Assembly: GCA_020284085.1 (NCBI GenBank)
Contig: JACEVL010000208.1
Coordinates: forward strand, 186,501-250,500
From: Aporrectodea caliginosa
Lineage: Eukaryota; Annelida; Clitellata; Crassiclitellata; Lumbricidae
DNA length: 64,000 nt
Direction of reading: 5' to 3'
The notes beneath the pieces were generated by a model. It worked only from the letters and a program-made list of their open reading frames with translations. It did no database searches and had not been told where the DNA came from. Within the stretch, counting starts at the first letter, position 1. Each line of letters starts with the position of its first letter. Of the stretch, positions 40,001-49,622 are shown piece by piece. A program made the position numbers and the translations under genes.

Positions 40001-43000
40001 AGGTACGAAAAGATCAAGCCGGTCAGCAGAACGAAGAGGGCGAGAAGAACGTGCAGATAGTGGCTTACACATTAAGTCACAAAGGTACCTAGGAGCCAAG
40101 CCCTGCTGGGACTTAATAACTAGGAGCAGGATCTTGTACTTGATTCTAGCCGAGAGAGGTAGCCAGTGAAGATCATTAGTCATGTAAGTGGAGATGTGAG
40201 AGTACCGAGGAAGGCGTGCAATAAGTCTGGCTGCAGCGTTTAAGACAGATTGCACAGAGGACAGGCGAACCTTAGGAAGCCCAATTAGTACAGAGTTACA
40301 ATAATCAATGCGTGAGGAGACAAAGGCATGAACCATGGTTGTAAACACTTTGGAGGACACCGATCTTCTAATGGCTCTTAGTCATTAGAAGTGATGAATG
40401 ATTTATAAGTAGGGGATAATGTATTTAGTAGTAGTACAAGTTTTCAAATAGTACACGAGATATAAAATTTCGGGGGTGGGGGCGTAGAGTAGTGGTAACA
40501 TCATTGGTGACATTCTTCGACTACCCAATTTAGTTGCCGTAATTAGCCTAATACAAGTAAATTCAGCGCCATTATTACGATGTACAGGAGCTCCATACTG
40601 GTCTAAGCATCATTAGCACGAGAGAGTACACAATTTTCAGATGGCTTTTTTACATAGCTAATTTGGCGTATGATGATATTTTTTACTGCAGTTGTTGAAA
40701 TGAATCACTAGAATGTATATTATTTTCGGTTGTTGGCCTTTCCATCTGGAATTACCTACCACTTAAGCTCCGTTTTTTACTTGTAAGCCATCTGACAGGG
40801 TTCTACAAGTCCCTCAAGTCTTTTTTCTTTAGTCGTGGCTGGGCCGGGAGCGCTCCTGAGTAGTTTCTTGAAGGGGCGCTATATAAATGCTCTGAATGAA
40901 TGACTGAATGAATGAATGTAATTCGGCAAGCTGTTGTCAAAGCATACCCGCAAAGAAGCAATGAATATCACACATCCGAGGCCAAGAACATATATGATGT
41001 AGTCAAGCAAGAAAAGGACGACGGTGCCAAACTGAATGCAGATGAAAGTGAGCTGAAGAAACTGCGTGAACTGTATGTCTTTTTCAATTCAATTCAATTC
41101 AATTTATTTTCCTGTAACCGACAACATATTTACAATTATGGCAGTTATCATTCAATGACGTTCCGGTTACCAAGTGGAGGACCCTGAAGGGATGGATTAT
41201 CCCGCTAAATAGGGCCACCCAGGTAATGAAATAAAAAGTTTCGATAACACATGACAGCAAGCTTGCTTTCGGAGACAGGAATCAGACAAAAATTAATATA
41301 ACTTAACTAATAGAACTTAACTAAACACCCATAACAGTAAATAGAATGTGCTTATAGACTGGGGGGGTAGGGGGGTAGGAAGCATATCTGTTATATAATA
41401 TAGGGGTGGGGGGTCACAGCTGCTGTTATGTAACGTTATTAGGGGTGGGGGTAGGCAAAAAATTGAGATTTTTTGCGTTATATAATATGTGAACGGCCCC
41501 CTGTCAGAACTTTTACCCTGCCGAGAATTTATTTGGGGCATAAATCGCCCCTGCACTGGTTACTTGCATGACTGCCCTGACTATGCCCTGGTTATAAAAA
41601 AATGTATGACGCCGCCTCTGCTAACCTCCTCTGAGACACTGTGTAGGGACCTCCTCTGAGACACTGTGTAGGGACCTTGAGCAAGTCCATCACTCACAAA
41701 TGCTCTGTGTCTTCGATTGATGCTTGCTCGTTAGACATTAAATATATTGGCACTTAATAAATGCATTAAAATAAAACTCATCAACGTCAGGTAGTGGAAA
41801 ATTTCTATACAAATCCGCATCACAGCTTTTAACTTGCTCACTAAGCGTAATATTAGCCTACTTTCATACACCCTGTCTGATTGCAAGTTTAGGCTATATG
41901 TCTGTCTTGTTTTCTTGTTTTACATTTCTGTTCATTTTATAGACGCACAAGCGTTAGTCTGTGTTTAGTGAAATAGTTCAATAATCATGAAAAGAACATA
42001 GTTCTGTACTGAAATGATCGGAATAATGTTCTAAAGAGAAGATGACTTTAGCGAGTTCATTAGGCCATCCCTTTCAAATGAAGTGAATGTTAAAAGCAGT
42101 GACGGGGGAATTGAACTCACGGTCTGTTGTCGTGATTTGTAGACATTCGAAAGCAGGAGAAGGTGTTTGGTCGCAGCATCAACCTTGCTCTTTCCTGTCG
42201 AGGACGGGAAGGTCTGAAGGCGATGGGACTCGAGGAGGAAGTCATCCGGAACGGAATTCCGATGTACGGACGAATGATCCATGACATCCACGGAAACAGG
42301 ACGGCCATCTACTATGGAAGAAAGGATCAGGTTGGCGTCCAGCTCCTCCTTACTGCACGACACCGTATACTGATAGATCTTTTCCTCTGGCCGCCCCGCC
42401 ACCAAGTCTCTTTCTTCGTCTGTGCTTCTGTGTGACTCTGTATCTGTGTCTAAATCTGTCTATGAGTTAACCATGCAATAATAAATGTGACTCTATCTGT
42501 GTCTAAATATTTCTCTGAGTGAACCATGCATGCAATAAAATGCTGGTCATGAGGTTACGAGACTCAGGCTACTCTGACTTCGATTTCATGACCATCATCA
42601 TCGCTGTCGTCATCTTCGTCGATATAATCATAAATTCATAATAGGTATTGGTGCTGAAATGCGTGTGGGCCTAAACATAGCAAGTCAAAGTTAAAACCTT
42701 GGTTAAAATGATTGTTACAATAAAATACAAGAGACTGTAATTCGACAATGCCCTCCTCACACAGTTCAGAAGTGCACATTGAAGCCGGGCACCATTAAGA
42801 ACCATAAAGGGTAGACTGGAAGAGGTTAGTTTTGAGTTTAGAGCGAAAGATAGTCTCGCTAAGAGAGTTGTGAACATGAGGCGGTAGAGATTGCCAGATG
42901 GAGGAACCGGCATCTGCGAATGAACGCCGGCCAAAGACAAGATGTGTACCAGGAACATCATACTTTCCAGCTGATGCTGATGGAAGCGAGGAGCGTCAAA

Positions 43001-43499
43001 GGAAAGATAATTGGCGTACTGTAACAGTGGTGCATGTGCATTTATCATTTTGTTCTGCTATTTGTAGTACATTATGTCAGTCGATCGAAGACGATTGAAC
43101 GAAATTCTGCTCTCAGGTACTGTAAGCAAAGCTGCTCTTAGGTAGGCCTACTGTAACAATAGGACTACAATTCGCCTACTATGTTGCTTCAGTTGGTCAA
43201 CAAAATGTTGTACTTAAGTGCTGTAGTTTGTAGCATTTGCTGGTTTTGTTCAAAAACCGAGTTTAAATTGTAGATCTATGTTTCTCTAATTTTCTGCAAA
43301 TGTGGCGAAAGCAAAAGTGCTCATAAGTTAAAATGCATGCGCTCAGCACTAAGCAGATTTGAGAAGTAGCCTAAGATTGAGAACAGTTTTTGTTTCTGAT
43401 TTGATTGACAGCCGCCGAAAAGTATCCGAATGTTCAGCTCCACTTCGATCACAAACTGCTGTCTTGCGACTTTGAGAAGGGAGAGTCTGTCTTCGAGAG
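35193..43499 (+). CDS. KMO: Kynurenine 3-monooxygenase, first five coding exons (rest not in window)
   Basis: A FAD- and NADPH-dependent aromatic hydroxylase of the outer mitochondrial membrane that converts L-kynurenine to 3-hydroxykynurenine in tryptophan breakdown. Exons join in phase: 35193-35249, 36484-36553, 42143-42330, 43068-43116 and 43412-43499 (about 150 codons). The protein starts with a FAD-binding Rossmann fold: VAIIGGGLVG (residues 12-21, G16-x-G18-x2-G21), ending in the ribose-binding acid E39 of VDLYE. Exon 3 carries GRSINLALS (52-60) and GIPMYGRMIH, exon 4 YIMSVDRRRLNEILLS, and exon 5 AEKYPNVQLHFDHKLL. Order and spacing match human KMO (486 residues) up to about residue 150. 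The FAD/substrate middle part and C-terminal membrane anchor are not found before 64,000; the following intron is over 20 kb of transposons. Either the remaining exons lie to the right or the locus is broken. Confidence 0.9.
35296..35493. mobile_element. Short MITE-like repeat (CCAGGGCAAATGCCCTGG family), intact copy
   Basis: About 200 bp within KMO intron 1. It carries CCAGGGCAAATGCCCTGG, several GCCCTG words, TTTATTTGGGGCATAAA and a GGCGCCGCCTCTG end. The second copy (38,706-38,776 plus 41,501-41,620) is split by the Harbinger-like element. Ends resemble inverted GGCGGCGC-TACA sequences. No coding capacity. Confidence 0.65.
35738..36000 (+). mobile_element. LINE C-terminal fragment with (AAT)n tail
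   Basis: The plus-strand frame ends RQFLQELGRRMTEATGDPRK and then LLQQLSVCMQRFNAAAFSGSF. This is a C-terminal signature I associate with reverse-transcriptase ORFs repeated in marine invertebrate genomes. A stop, the TAGTTTCTTAGAGCCTGAGG tail and ATAAAAAAATAATGATAAT follow. It is a 5'-truncated copy in KMO intron 1. Confidence 0.55.
36554..38705. other. KMO intron 2, left part, no recognised element
   Basis: Non-coding. It contains a GT microsatellite (36,783-36,824), a TCTG-type run near 36,980-37,012, GTGATTT short repeats near 38,285-38,325 and several TAGGCCTA palindromes. Nothing else is recognised. Confidence 0.5.
36783..36824. repeat. (GT)n microsatellite
   Basis: A GT dinucleotide run, followed by TATG-rich sequence and, about 150 bp later, CTCTCC/CTGT tetranucleotide runs. 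Confidence 0.95.
39770..40375 (-). mobile_element. L2-like LINE fragment with (TAGAT)n-type tail, inside the Harbinger-like element
   Basis: A 162-codon minus-strand frame (39,872-40,360) has HAFVSSRIDYCNSVLIGLPK, then RYSHISTYMTNDLHWLPL, ARIKYKILLLV, RYLCDL and VVGPSIWNDLP. This is the C-terminal third of L2-like ORF2. The frame is intact, so the copy is fairly young. It ends in a run of ATCTA on the plus strand at 39,765-39,790. It is 5'-truncated, lacking the catalytic core and endonuclease. Confidence 0.85.
40735..40920 (+). mobile_element. L2-like LINE 3' end with (TGAA)n tail
   Basis: Contains TTTCCATCTGGAATTACC (the WN-LP region), CTGGGCCGGGAGCGCTCCTG, TTGAAGGGGCGCTATATAAA and then GAATGAATGACTGAATGAA. 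Same family 3' end as at 34,785-35,000. Confidence 0.7.
42760..42960 (-). mobile_element. L2/CR1-like LINE coding fragment in KMO intron 3
   Basis: The minus-strand translation has FGRRSFADAGSSIWQSLP then SLSETIFRSKLKTNLFQ, the far C-terminal motif of L2/CR1-like ORF2. No catalytic region. Confidence 0.65.
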
Positions 43500-43553
43500 G
43501 TCGGTTCCCCTCCCTCTGCATTTTACCAATCTTTGTTACTCCAAGCAGTGGCG

Positions 43554-44050
43554 TAACCAGGTCTTCCATAAGATTACGCAGTTTTGAAGAACTCTGAGGG
43601 GAGGGGTCTGGGGAGGGGGCTGTGCCCTCTCCCCAGGGTAAGAAAAATTTTCATTTAGGGGTTTGTAATGGTGCATTTTGGAGACCAACTTTTGATTCAA
43701 AGTAATAACATTTTACATAAGTTCTTTGGAAAATTATACCCCAGGGTAAGAAAAATTTTCATTTAGGGGTTTGTAATGGTGCATTTTGGAGACCAACTTT
43801 TGATTCAAAGTAATAACATTTTACATAAGTTCTTTGGAAAATTATAATTATAATTTCATAATTTGATTTTTAAAATGGGTTCAGCTGCAAAGTCCCAGCA
43901 ACCAACGTAGACTAGAAACAGACAGACTCATCAAAGCAATTAACTAAAGCATAAGAAAATAAATTTATTTGTTGGTTTGTAATGGTCCATTTAGGAGACA
44001 ATCGTTTTGGTTAAAAGTAATATCATTTTACATCAGCTCTTTGGCAAATT
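43554..44050. repeat. Transposon debris with a perfect 108 bp tandem duplication
   Basis: Starts with GCAGTGGCGTAACCAGG, a common invertebrate transposon-end sequence. A 108 bp unit beginning CCCCAGGGTAAG is present twice with no difference (43,631-43,738 and 43,739-43,846). A diverged third copy of its GTTTGTAATGG to TTTGG part follows at about 43,970-44,050. Confidence 0.75.
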
Positions 44051-46299
44051 ATGATTCATTCATTCATTACAGAAATTTACATAGCGCCCCTTCAAGATTA
44101 TCTACTTAGGAGCGCACCCGACCCAACTCCGAAGTCCGAACTGTCTTGAAGTTAGAATAGAACGTGATCTGAAGGGCTCTCGGCATTAGGCGTAGTGCCA
44201 AAGGAAGCCCATTCCAGATTGCAGGCCAGCAACAGAAAAAGCACGGCGCTGCAGAATAGAAGTCCGCGACCGTGGAACAAGAACCTCAGCCTGCCTAGAA
44301 GAGCGAGGAGAACCACGGTGCTGGATGCTGAGGGTGGTGCTCCTGTAGATAAACAGAGACCACATCAGCGCCAGACCAAGGAAGAGATCCGGTAAGCGAT
44401 CCACTGTGGGAAAGGAAACCAATGCAAGACATCCCGCATATAGTCAGTAACATGGCGGAATCTTGGGATGCAACCAATATAGCGTGCCGCCGAGCGTAAG
44501 ACCCGAACCAAGCACCCAACCCGAGTCGCAGGAAAACCCACGCAGAGGGCGCTGCAATAATCAAGACGGGAAACAACAAAGAAGTGGATAGCCTAAGCAT
44601 TAAGGCAGCATTAAAGGTTAAGGAACGAAAGACCTCTCTAAGCTGACGCAGCTGCCAGCTGGTATACACAATCGCGGCATAGCAGGCTGATATGCCGCGT
44701 GAACGTTAGTTCTTGGTCTAATGTGACACCAAGGTCCCGGACAAAGGATGAGAAAGCAATGGCGTACGGAGCTGAAATGCCGCCCGGGGTGACGGCCCAA
44801 AATGCTGCCCTTGGCCACTTAATTTTGGATATGTTATTTTCTCTAAGAGATTGCAGTTTTCATGACGATCGTCGATCTCATTACATATACGCCTATAATT
44901 TTATTTTATAAAGTTGATAGCCTGCCTGGATTTATCAATTAATTAATTTCTTTGCCACTGTGAGAAAGTAATCTGCGGGAACTCCTGGGCAAGGGCCTCC
45001 AAATCAATTTTGGCGAGCTGCTGGCGCGTGCCAAGCCAAATGAACAGGGTCTTAGATGAGTTTAGCCGCAGGCGATTGGAGGACATCCAGGCCTCGAGAG
45101 CCTCCATTGCTCGGTTCATGGCCCGGTGTAGCGATTTCAGATTACCCCCCATTCACCTTACCCCCCGGTAACTTGAAATCGCACTCAGATTACCGGGGGG
45201 TAGGATGAAATCGATTTCAAGTTACCCCTGGGGGTAGCTTGAAGGCGATTTCATCCTACACTTATTAGCTGCCCTGTGTGGTCTTACATTCCATATAGTG
45301 TACATTTGTACAACAATCCAATACTTTTATCCAGTATAGATATGAACATTACCCATATCTATAATTAGTCTTAGCTCCTTTATAATAACAATAAGTTACG
45401 CACTTTTGTCGTTGGCTGCGTTATGACAGCCAGTTTTGAATAAACGAAAATACAATACAATACCCCCTACGATTTCAGATTACCCCCTCAAAACATTCAT
45501 TTATTTATGTTTATTTAGATAATTATTTCATGCATAAACACAAATTAACCGTCTCTACTATTTTCTTTAGATACCCACTAGCCATGAATGCTTGTAATAT
45601 AATTCATGTGAATTATATTACAACCTGTTGTGCTCTCGTGACATTGGGCATCTGACATGCATATCGTAGTTGTCTGATATGAGTGGTTTAATACAATTAA
45701 CATTTCTGTGACATTTTAAATTTTTTTAAGACATTGAGACTAGCTTTCAACCGTGTATGTTTCACGTGTTTCATTCAATAAAAGTAGGGGAAGGGCTTCT
45801 ATTATGGTCCCCCTAAGGGAAAAAACGATTTTCTCCGACTTCCTATAATAGGCCTATAGGCCTAAGTAAAAAAATTTATTACCACTTTATATAGATTGAG
45901 TTTAAGAATTATTGTGACATGGTGAAAGATGTCTTAGTTGCTTTGCCAATTTGCAGGAATTTAAAAAAATTAAAAAATGGTCCATAATTATTACACACAT
46001 AGTTGTGTAAAACGGACTACTATTCGGGATTTTAAAAAGTACTGGAAGAAACCTAAAACATTGACCTAGTTCGGCTAACTATAGGCCTATAACATAGAAA
46101 GCCTTGCTATTAAATACATGAATAAAAATTGAAATGCAATTATCAATTAATTGCAATCAATTAATTTGAACTCAAATATTGAAACGTTTACATTTCAATG
46201 GATTAATTACTTATAGGCCTAACAATTGTAAGAGTACTTGTAATAGTCTACTTAATTACTTGTAATAACAATCAATGAGAGTAGGCCTAGTAGGAAAAT

Positions 46300-49129
46300 G
46301 AAATGCCCATAAAAGGGGCAAGTTGTGGTAATGGGTATTTTGCCAAGGCAGGACCTGAGCGAGGCGTTAGACAGCAAGAGAGTTGAGGTAAACAGGAGAC
46401 TGAAGAAACTGTGCGAGGAAGAAATGATTAGATACTACGATGTGGAATTCAATCCTTGGAAAGGCGGCTACTTGGGGAGAGATGGACTACATCTGAATGC
46501 TCGAGGTGCGGACATGGTTGCAAGACAACTATACATCATGATGAAGACTTTAAACTTGGTGGGAAGACGGTTAGTGCAGTAAAAAGACTCACTAACTGTC
46601 ACACAAATAAAGACAAAAGGCCAAGAGAAAAGAAAACGTGCAGTAGTGAAGACAGGAAATATAAGGAAACTGAAGGTAGGAAAATGCTAAAGTGTATAGG
46701 AGCCTACGTTTGCAAATGTGAGGAGTATTGTAAGTATCACAAAACGAGCAGAACTGGAATTGTATGCAGATAACGAGTCACCCGACATAATTGGAATAGC
46801 AGAGTCATGGACAAAACCGGAAATCACAGATAGCGAACTAGCTCTAGATGGATACAGATTATTTAGAAAGGACAGAGCTAACCAGAAATCAGTGGGACAT
46901 GGGGCTGGAGGGGTTTTGCTATATGTTAAGAGCAATATTAATGCAGTGGAGAGATGGGATATGAGCAATGAGACCTTCAAGGAGAGCATCTGGTGTGAAA
47001 TTCAAATAAACAGGTCTAAGATACTGGTGGGAGTTTGCTACAGGGTACCAGATGCCACCGAAGAAGCTGATCAAGGGATGTGCAAACTCCTGGAATTGGC
47101 TAATAAGGAAACATCCGTGATCATGGGAGACTTCAACTACCATATTGATTGGGAAAAACTGGAAGGTGAGAGACAAAAAGATAGGATATTCTTGGATTTT
47201 ATTGATGCCAGCTTTATGCAACAGCATGTTATGGAGCCAACCAGAGGAGACAACATTTTGGACCTAGTCATAACAACTGAGGAAAATATGGTAGAAAATA
47301 TGAATGTGGGGGAGCATTTTAGCACTAGTGATCATCAGGTTGTCAGATGGGAATTAGTCATGGAGCAAACCCAGGAAGTCAAAGCGTATGTGAAAAGACC
47401 CAACTTCTTTAAGGCGGACTATGAATTAGTGAGGGAAAGACTGAAGGAAAAGAATTTTTAGACAGTGGTGGTCAAGGACTAACACAGATAATGTTCACTA
47501 AGGAAAATGTGGTGGAACAGCTGAAAAGGTTAAAAACTGACAAGAGTCCAGGAATAGATGAACTACATCCTAAATTCTTACATGAAGTGAGGGAAGAAAT
47601 TGGAGAGGCATTAGCACAGATCTTTAATAAATCGATACAGACTGGAGATGTACCACAGGAATGGAGAGATGCTCTTGTAGTGCCATTGTTTAAAAAAGGA
47701 AATAGAAGTGAACCATGTAACTACAGACCAGTCAGTTTAACCAGTGTTGTGTGTAAGGTCATGGAGAGAATTGTTAAGGATAATATAGTGGAACACTTGA
47801 ATGAGCATAATATTATTAAGGGCAGTCAACACGGATTTAGTAGAGGTCGCTCGTGTTTGACAAATCTTTTGGAGTTCTTTGAGGAAGTCTATGAGAGGAT
47901 AGATGAGAAAGCCTGTAGATGTAATTTACTTAGATTTTGCCAAGGCATTTGACAAAGTACCTCATAAAAGACTGGCCAAGAAGTTGCAAGCATGCGGGAT
48001 TAGAGGGCAGGTACTAGCATGGATTCAAAGCTGGCTATCAGGAAGAAGACAAAAGGTGGGCATAGGTGACAAACATTCTAGCTGGACGACAGTGCTAAGT
48101 GGAGTGCCACAAGGATCAGTGCTTGGGCCATTGCTGTTCGTACTTTTTATTAATGACATAGATGATGGGATTTTATCTAAAATTTCTAAATTTGCAGATG
48201 ATACCAAACTATGTAGAGCAGTGGGAAATGAAAAAGAAGCGGAGATACTACGGGAAGATCTAAGAAGAATGTTCAGATGGTCACAGGACTGGCAGATGCT
48301 CTTTAATGTGGAAAAGTGCTCAGTGATGCATATGGGGAAGAGAAACAGCGAGTTTTCATATGAAATGGGGGTATGGTGTTGAAAGTGAGTGAGGAAGAAA
48401 GGGACTTGGGAGTGATTATGCACAAGAGTGCAAAACCCTCAAGGCAATGTGCTGAAGCATCAAAAAAGGCTAACTCGACTTTAGGCATGATAAGAAGGAC
48501 AATAGTCACCCGAGACAAGGATACAATATTGAGGTTATACAAATCACTGGTTAGGCCTCAGTTGGAATACTGCATCCAGGTATGGAGTCCCTACCTGAAA
48601 CAGGACATGGAAAAGCTGGAGAAGGTGCAAAGAAGAGCTACAAAAATGATTTGGGGCTACAAGGATTTGGGATATGAAGAAAGGTTGAAGAGGTGTGGAC
48701 TAACAACATTGGAGAGAAGGAGGAGCAGAGGAGACCTAATTGAAGCCTACAAGATTATTACTGGAAAGGAGGCAGTGCAGAAGGAGAAGTTTTTTGAATT
48801 AGCACCAAACAAGGCAACTCGGGGACATAGGTATAAATTATTTAAGAAACCAAAAGGGACATTAGGGCAGAAATTCTTCAGTGCAAGAGTTGTAGATTTG
48901 TGGAATAGTTTGGATGATAGTACTGTCTCAGTGGACACTATCACAGCTTTTAAGAAGAAGCTAGGAAAATTGGGTTATTAATCATGTTCCAGGTTAATTG
49001 CAGTGGTTCTAACACAGACTAAACGTCTTCTGAACCACTTAAAACCCTTGTTATGTTATGTTATGTTATGTTATGTTATGTTATGTTATGTTATGTTATG
49101 TTATGTTATGTTATGTTATGTTATGTTAT
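46300..49129 (+). mobile_element. CR1-like LINE, 5'-truncated, with internal deletion and frameshifts
   Basis: ORF1 end (46,325-46,582): GGYLGRDGLHLNARGADMVA, the C-terminal motif of the SGNH/esterase domain found in CR1 ORF1. ORF2: APE-type endonuclease (about 46,700-47,460) with DIIGIAESW, IMGDFNYHIDW and a final TSDHQVV. Then RT (47,491-48,981) with DKSPGIDELHPKFL, PLFKKGNRSEPCNYRPVSL, VIYLDFAKAFDKVPH, SGVPQGSVLGPLLF and catalytic KFADDTKLC, plus a C-terminal LVRPQLEYCIQVWSPYL. The stop after the endonuclease and the short gap to RT suggest loss of roughly 100-150 codons. Frameshifts fall near 47,930 and 48,370. It ends in a TTATG tail. Confidence 0.88.
49051..49129 (+). repeat. (TTATG)n tail of the CR1-like LINE
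   Basis: Sixteen near-perfect TTATG units follow the end of ORF2 by about 70 bp. CR1-clade elements end in short tandem repeats rather than poly(A), so this is best read as the element's tail, perhaps expanded later. Confidence 0.85.
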
Positions 49130-49154
49130 ACCAGTCATGGTACGTATTACACGG

Positions 49155-49622
49155 GGTTCCGCGACAACTCGTCTACAGACTTTTCGTCTACGACACTTCA
49201 TCTACAGACACTTCGTCTACCGACATTTCGTCTACAAAGTTATTTGATATTGTCACTTTAAAATGGAAGCTGGATTGATGAAAAAACGGTGTCCCGAAAT
49301 GGAAGTGGGATTGATGAAAACATTCCTGTGTTGAAATAGAAGCTGGATTGATCGAAATAATTTTCCCTGTAAAAGAAGCTGGATACCAAGCTCGATGCAT
49401 GGATGAAACTAAGTTTCCATTCAATAGAAGCTGGATTGATGAAAATAATCTTTTCAGTAATTAGAAGCTGGATTCCTGAGAATATATAGCACGTCTTAGC
49501 GAAACTATAAGAAAGCGGCCTCTGTTGATTAGCCCTAATGGATACAGATAGGCCTACACTTGTAGACGTCTGTATACGAAGTGTCGTAGACGAAGTGTCG
49601 GTAGACGAATTGTCGTGACACC
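49155..49622. mobile_element. MITE with 9 bp target duplication, internal repeats (MULE-like)
   Basis: ATTACACGG is directly repeated at 49,146-49,154 and 49,623-49,631. Inside, the ends are inverted: GGTTCCGCGACAACTCGTCT and, from the right, GGTGTCACGACAATTCGTCT. Each end continues with two to four copies of a 14 bp word like CTTCGTCTACGACA. The middle has six copies of GAAGCTGGATTGATGAAAA-like sequence about 35-55 bp apart. A 9 bp duplication with long TIRs fits Mutator-like elements. No coding frame. Confidence 0.8.

Larger units (their letters stand above)
38780..41500. mobile_element. PIF/Harbinger-like non-autonomous transposon, 2.7 kb
   Basis: Both ends read inwards GGGGCCGTTCACATAT then TATATAACGC, a perfect 26 bp inverted repeat. 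The 3 bp CTG is duplicated at 38,777-38,779 and 41,501-41,503 and occurs once at the matching place in the intact MITE copy near 35.4 kb. A G-rich TIR start with a CTG (CWG) target duplication is the PIF/Harbinger pattern. Subterminal GGGGTAGG and GTTATATAA words recur on both sides. No transposase frame is seen. Two LINE fragments (39,770-40,375 and 40,735-40,920) lie inside. Confidence 0.8.
38706..41620. mobile_element. Second copy of the short MITE-like repeat, split by a Harbinger-like element
   Basis: The left half (38,706-38,776) and right half (41,501-41,620) together match the intact copy at 35,296-35,493. They share GGCAAGCCAGGGCAAATGCC on the left, and ACCCTGCCGAGAATTTATTT and GACGCCGCCTCTG on the right. 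The intact copy therefore shows the empty insertion site. Confidence 0.7.

Noticed and set aside
49003..49278. Leu-Cys-Tyr-Val repeat protein
   Set aside because: It is the translated TTATG tail of the CR1-like LINE.
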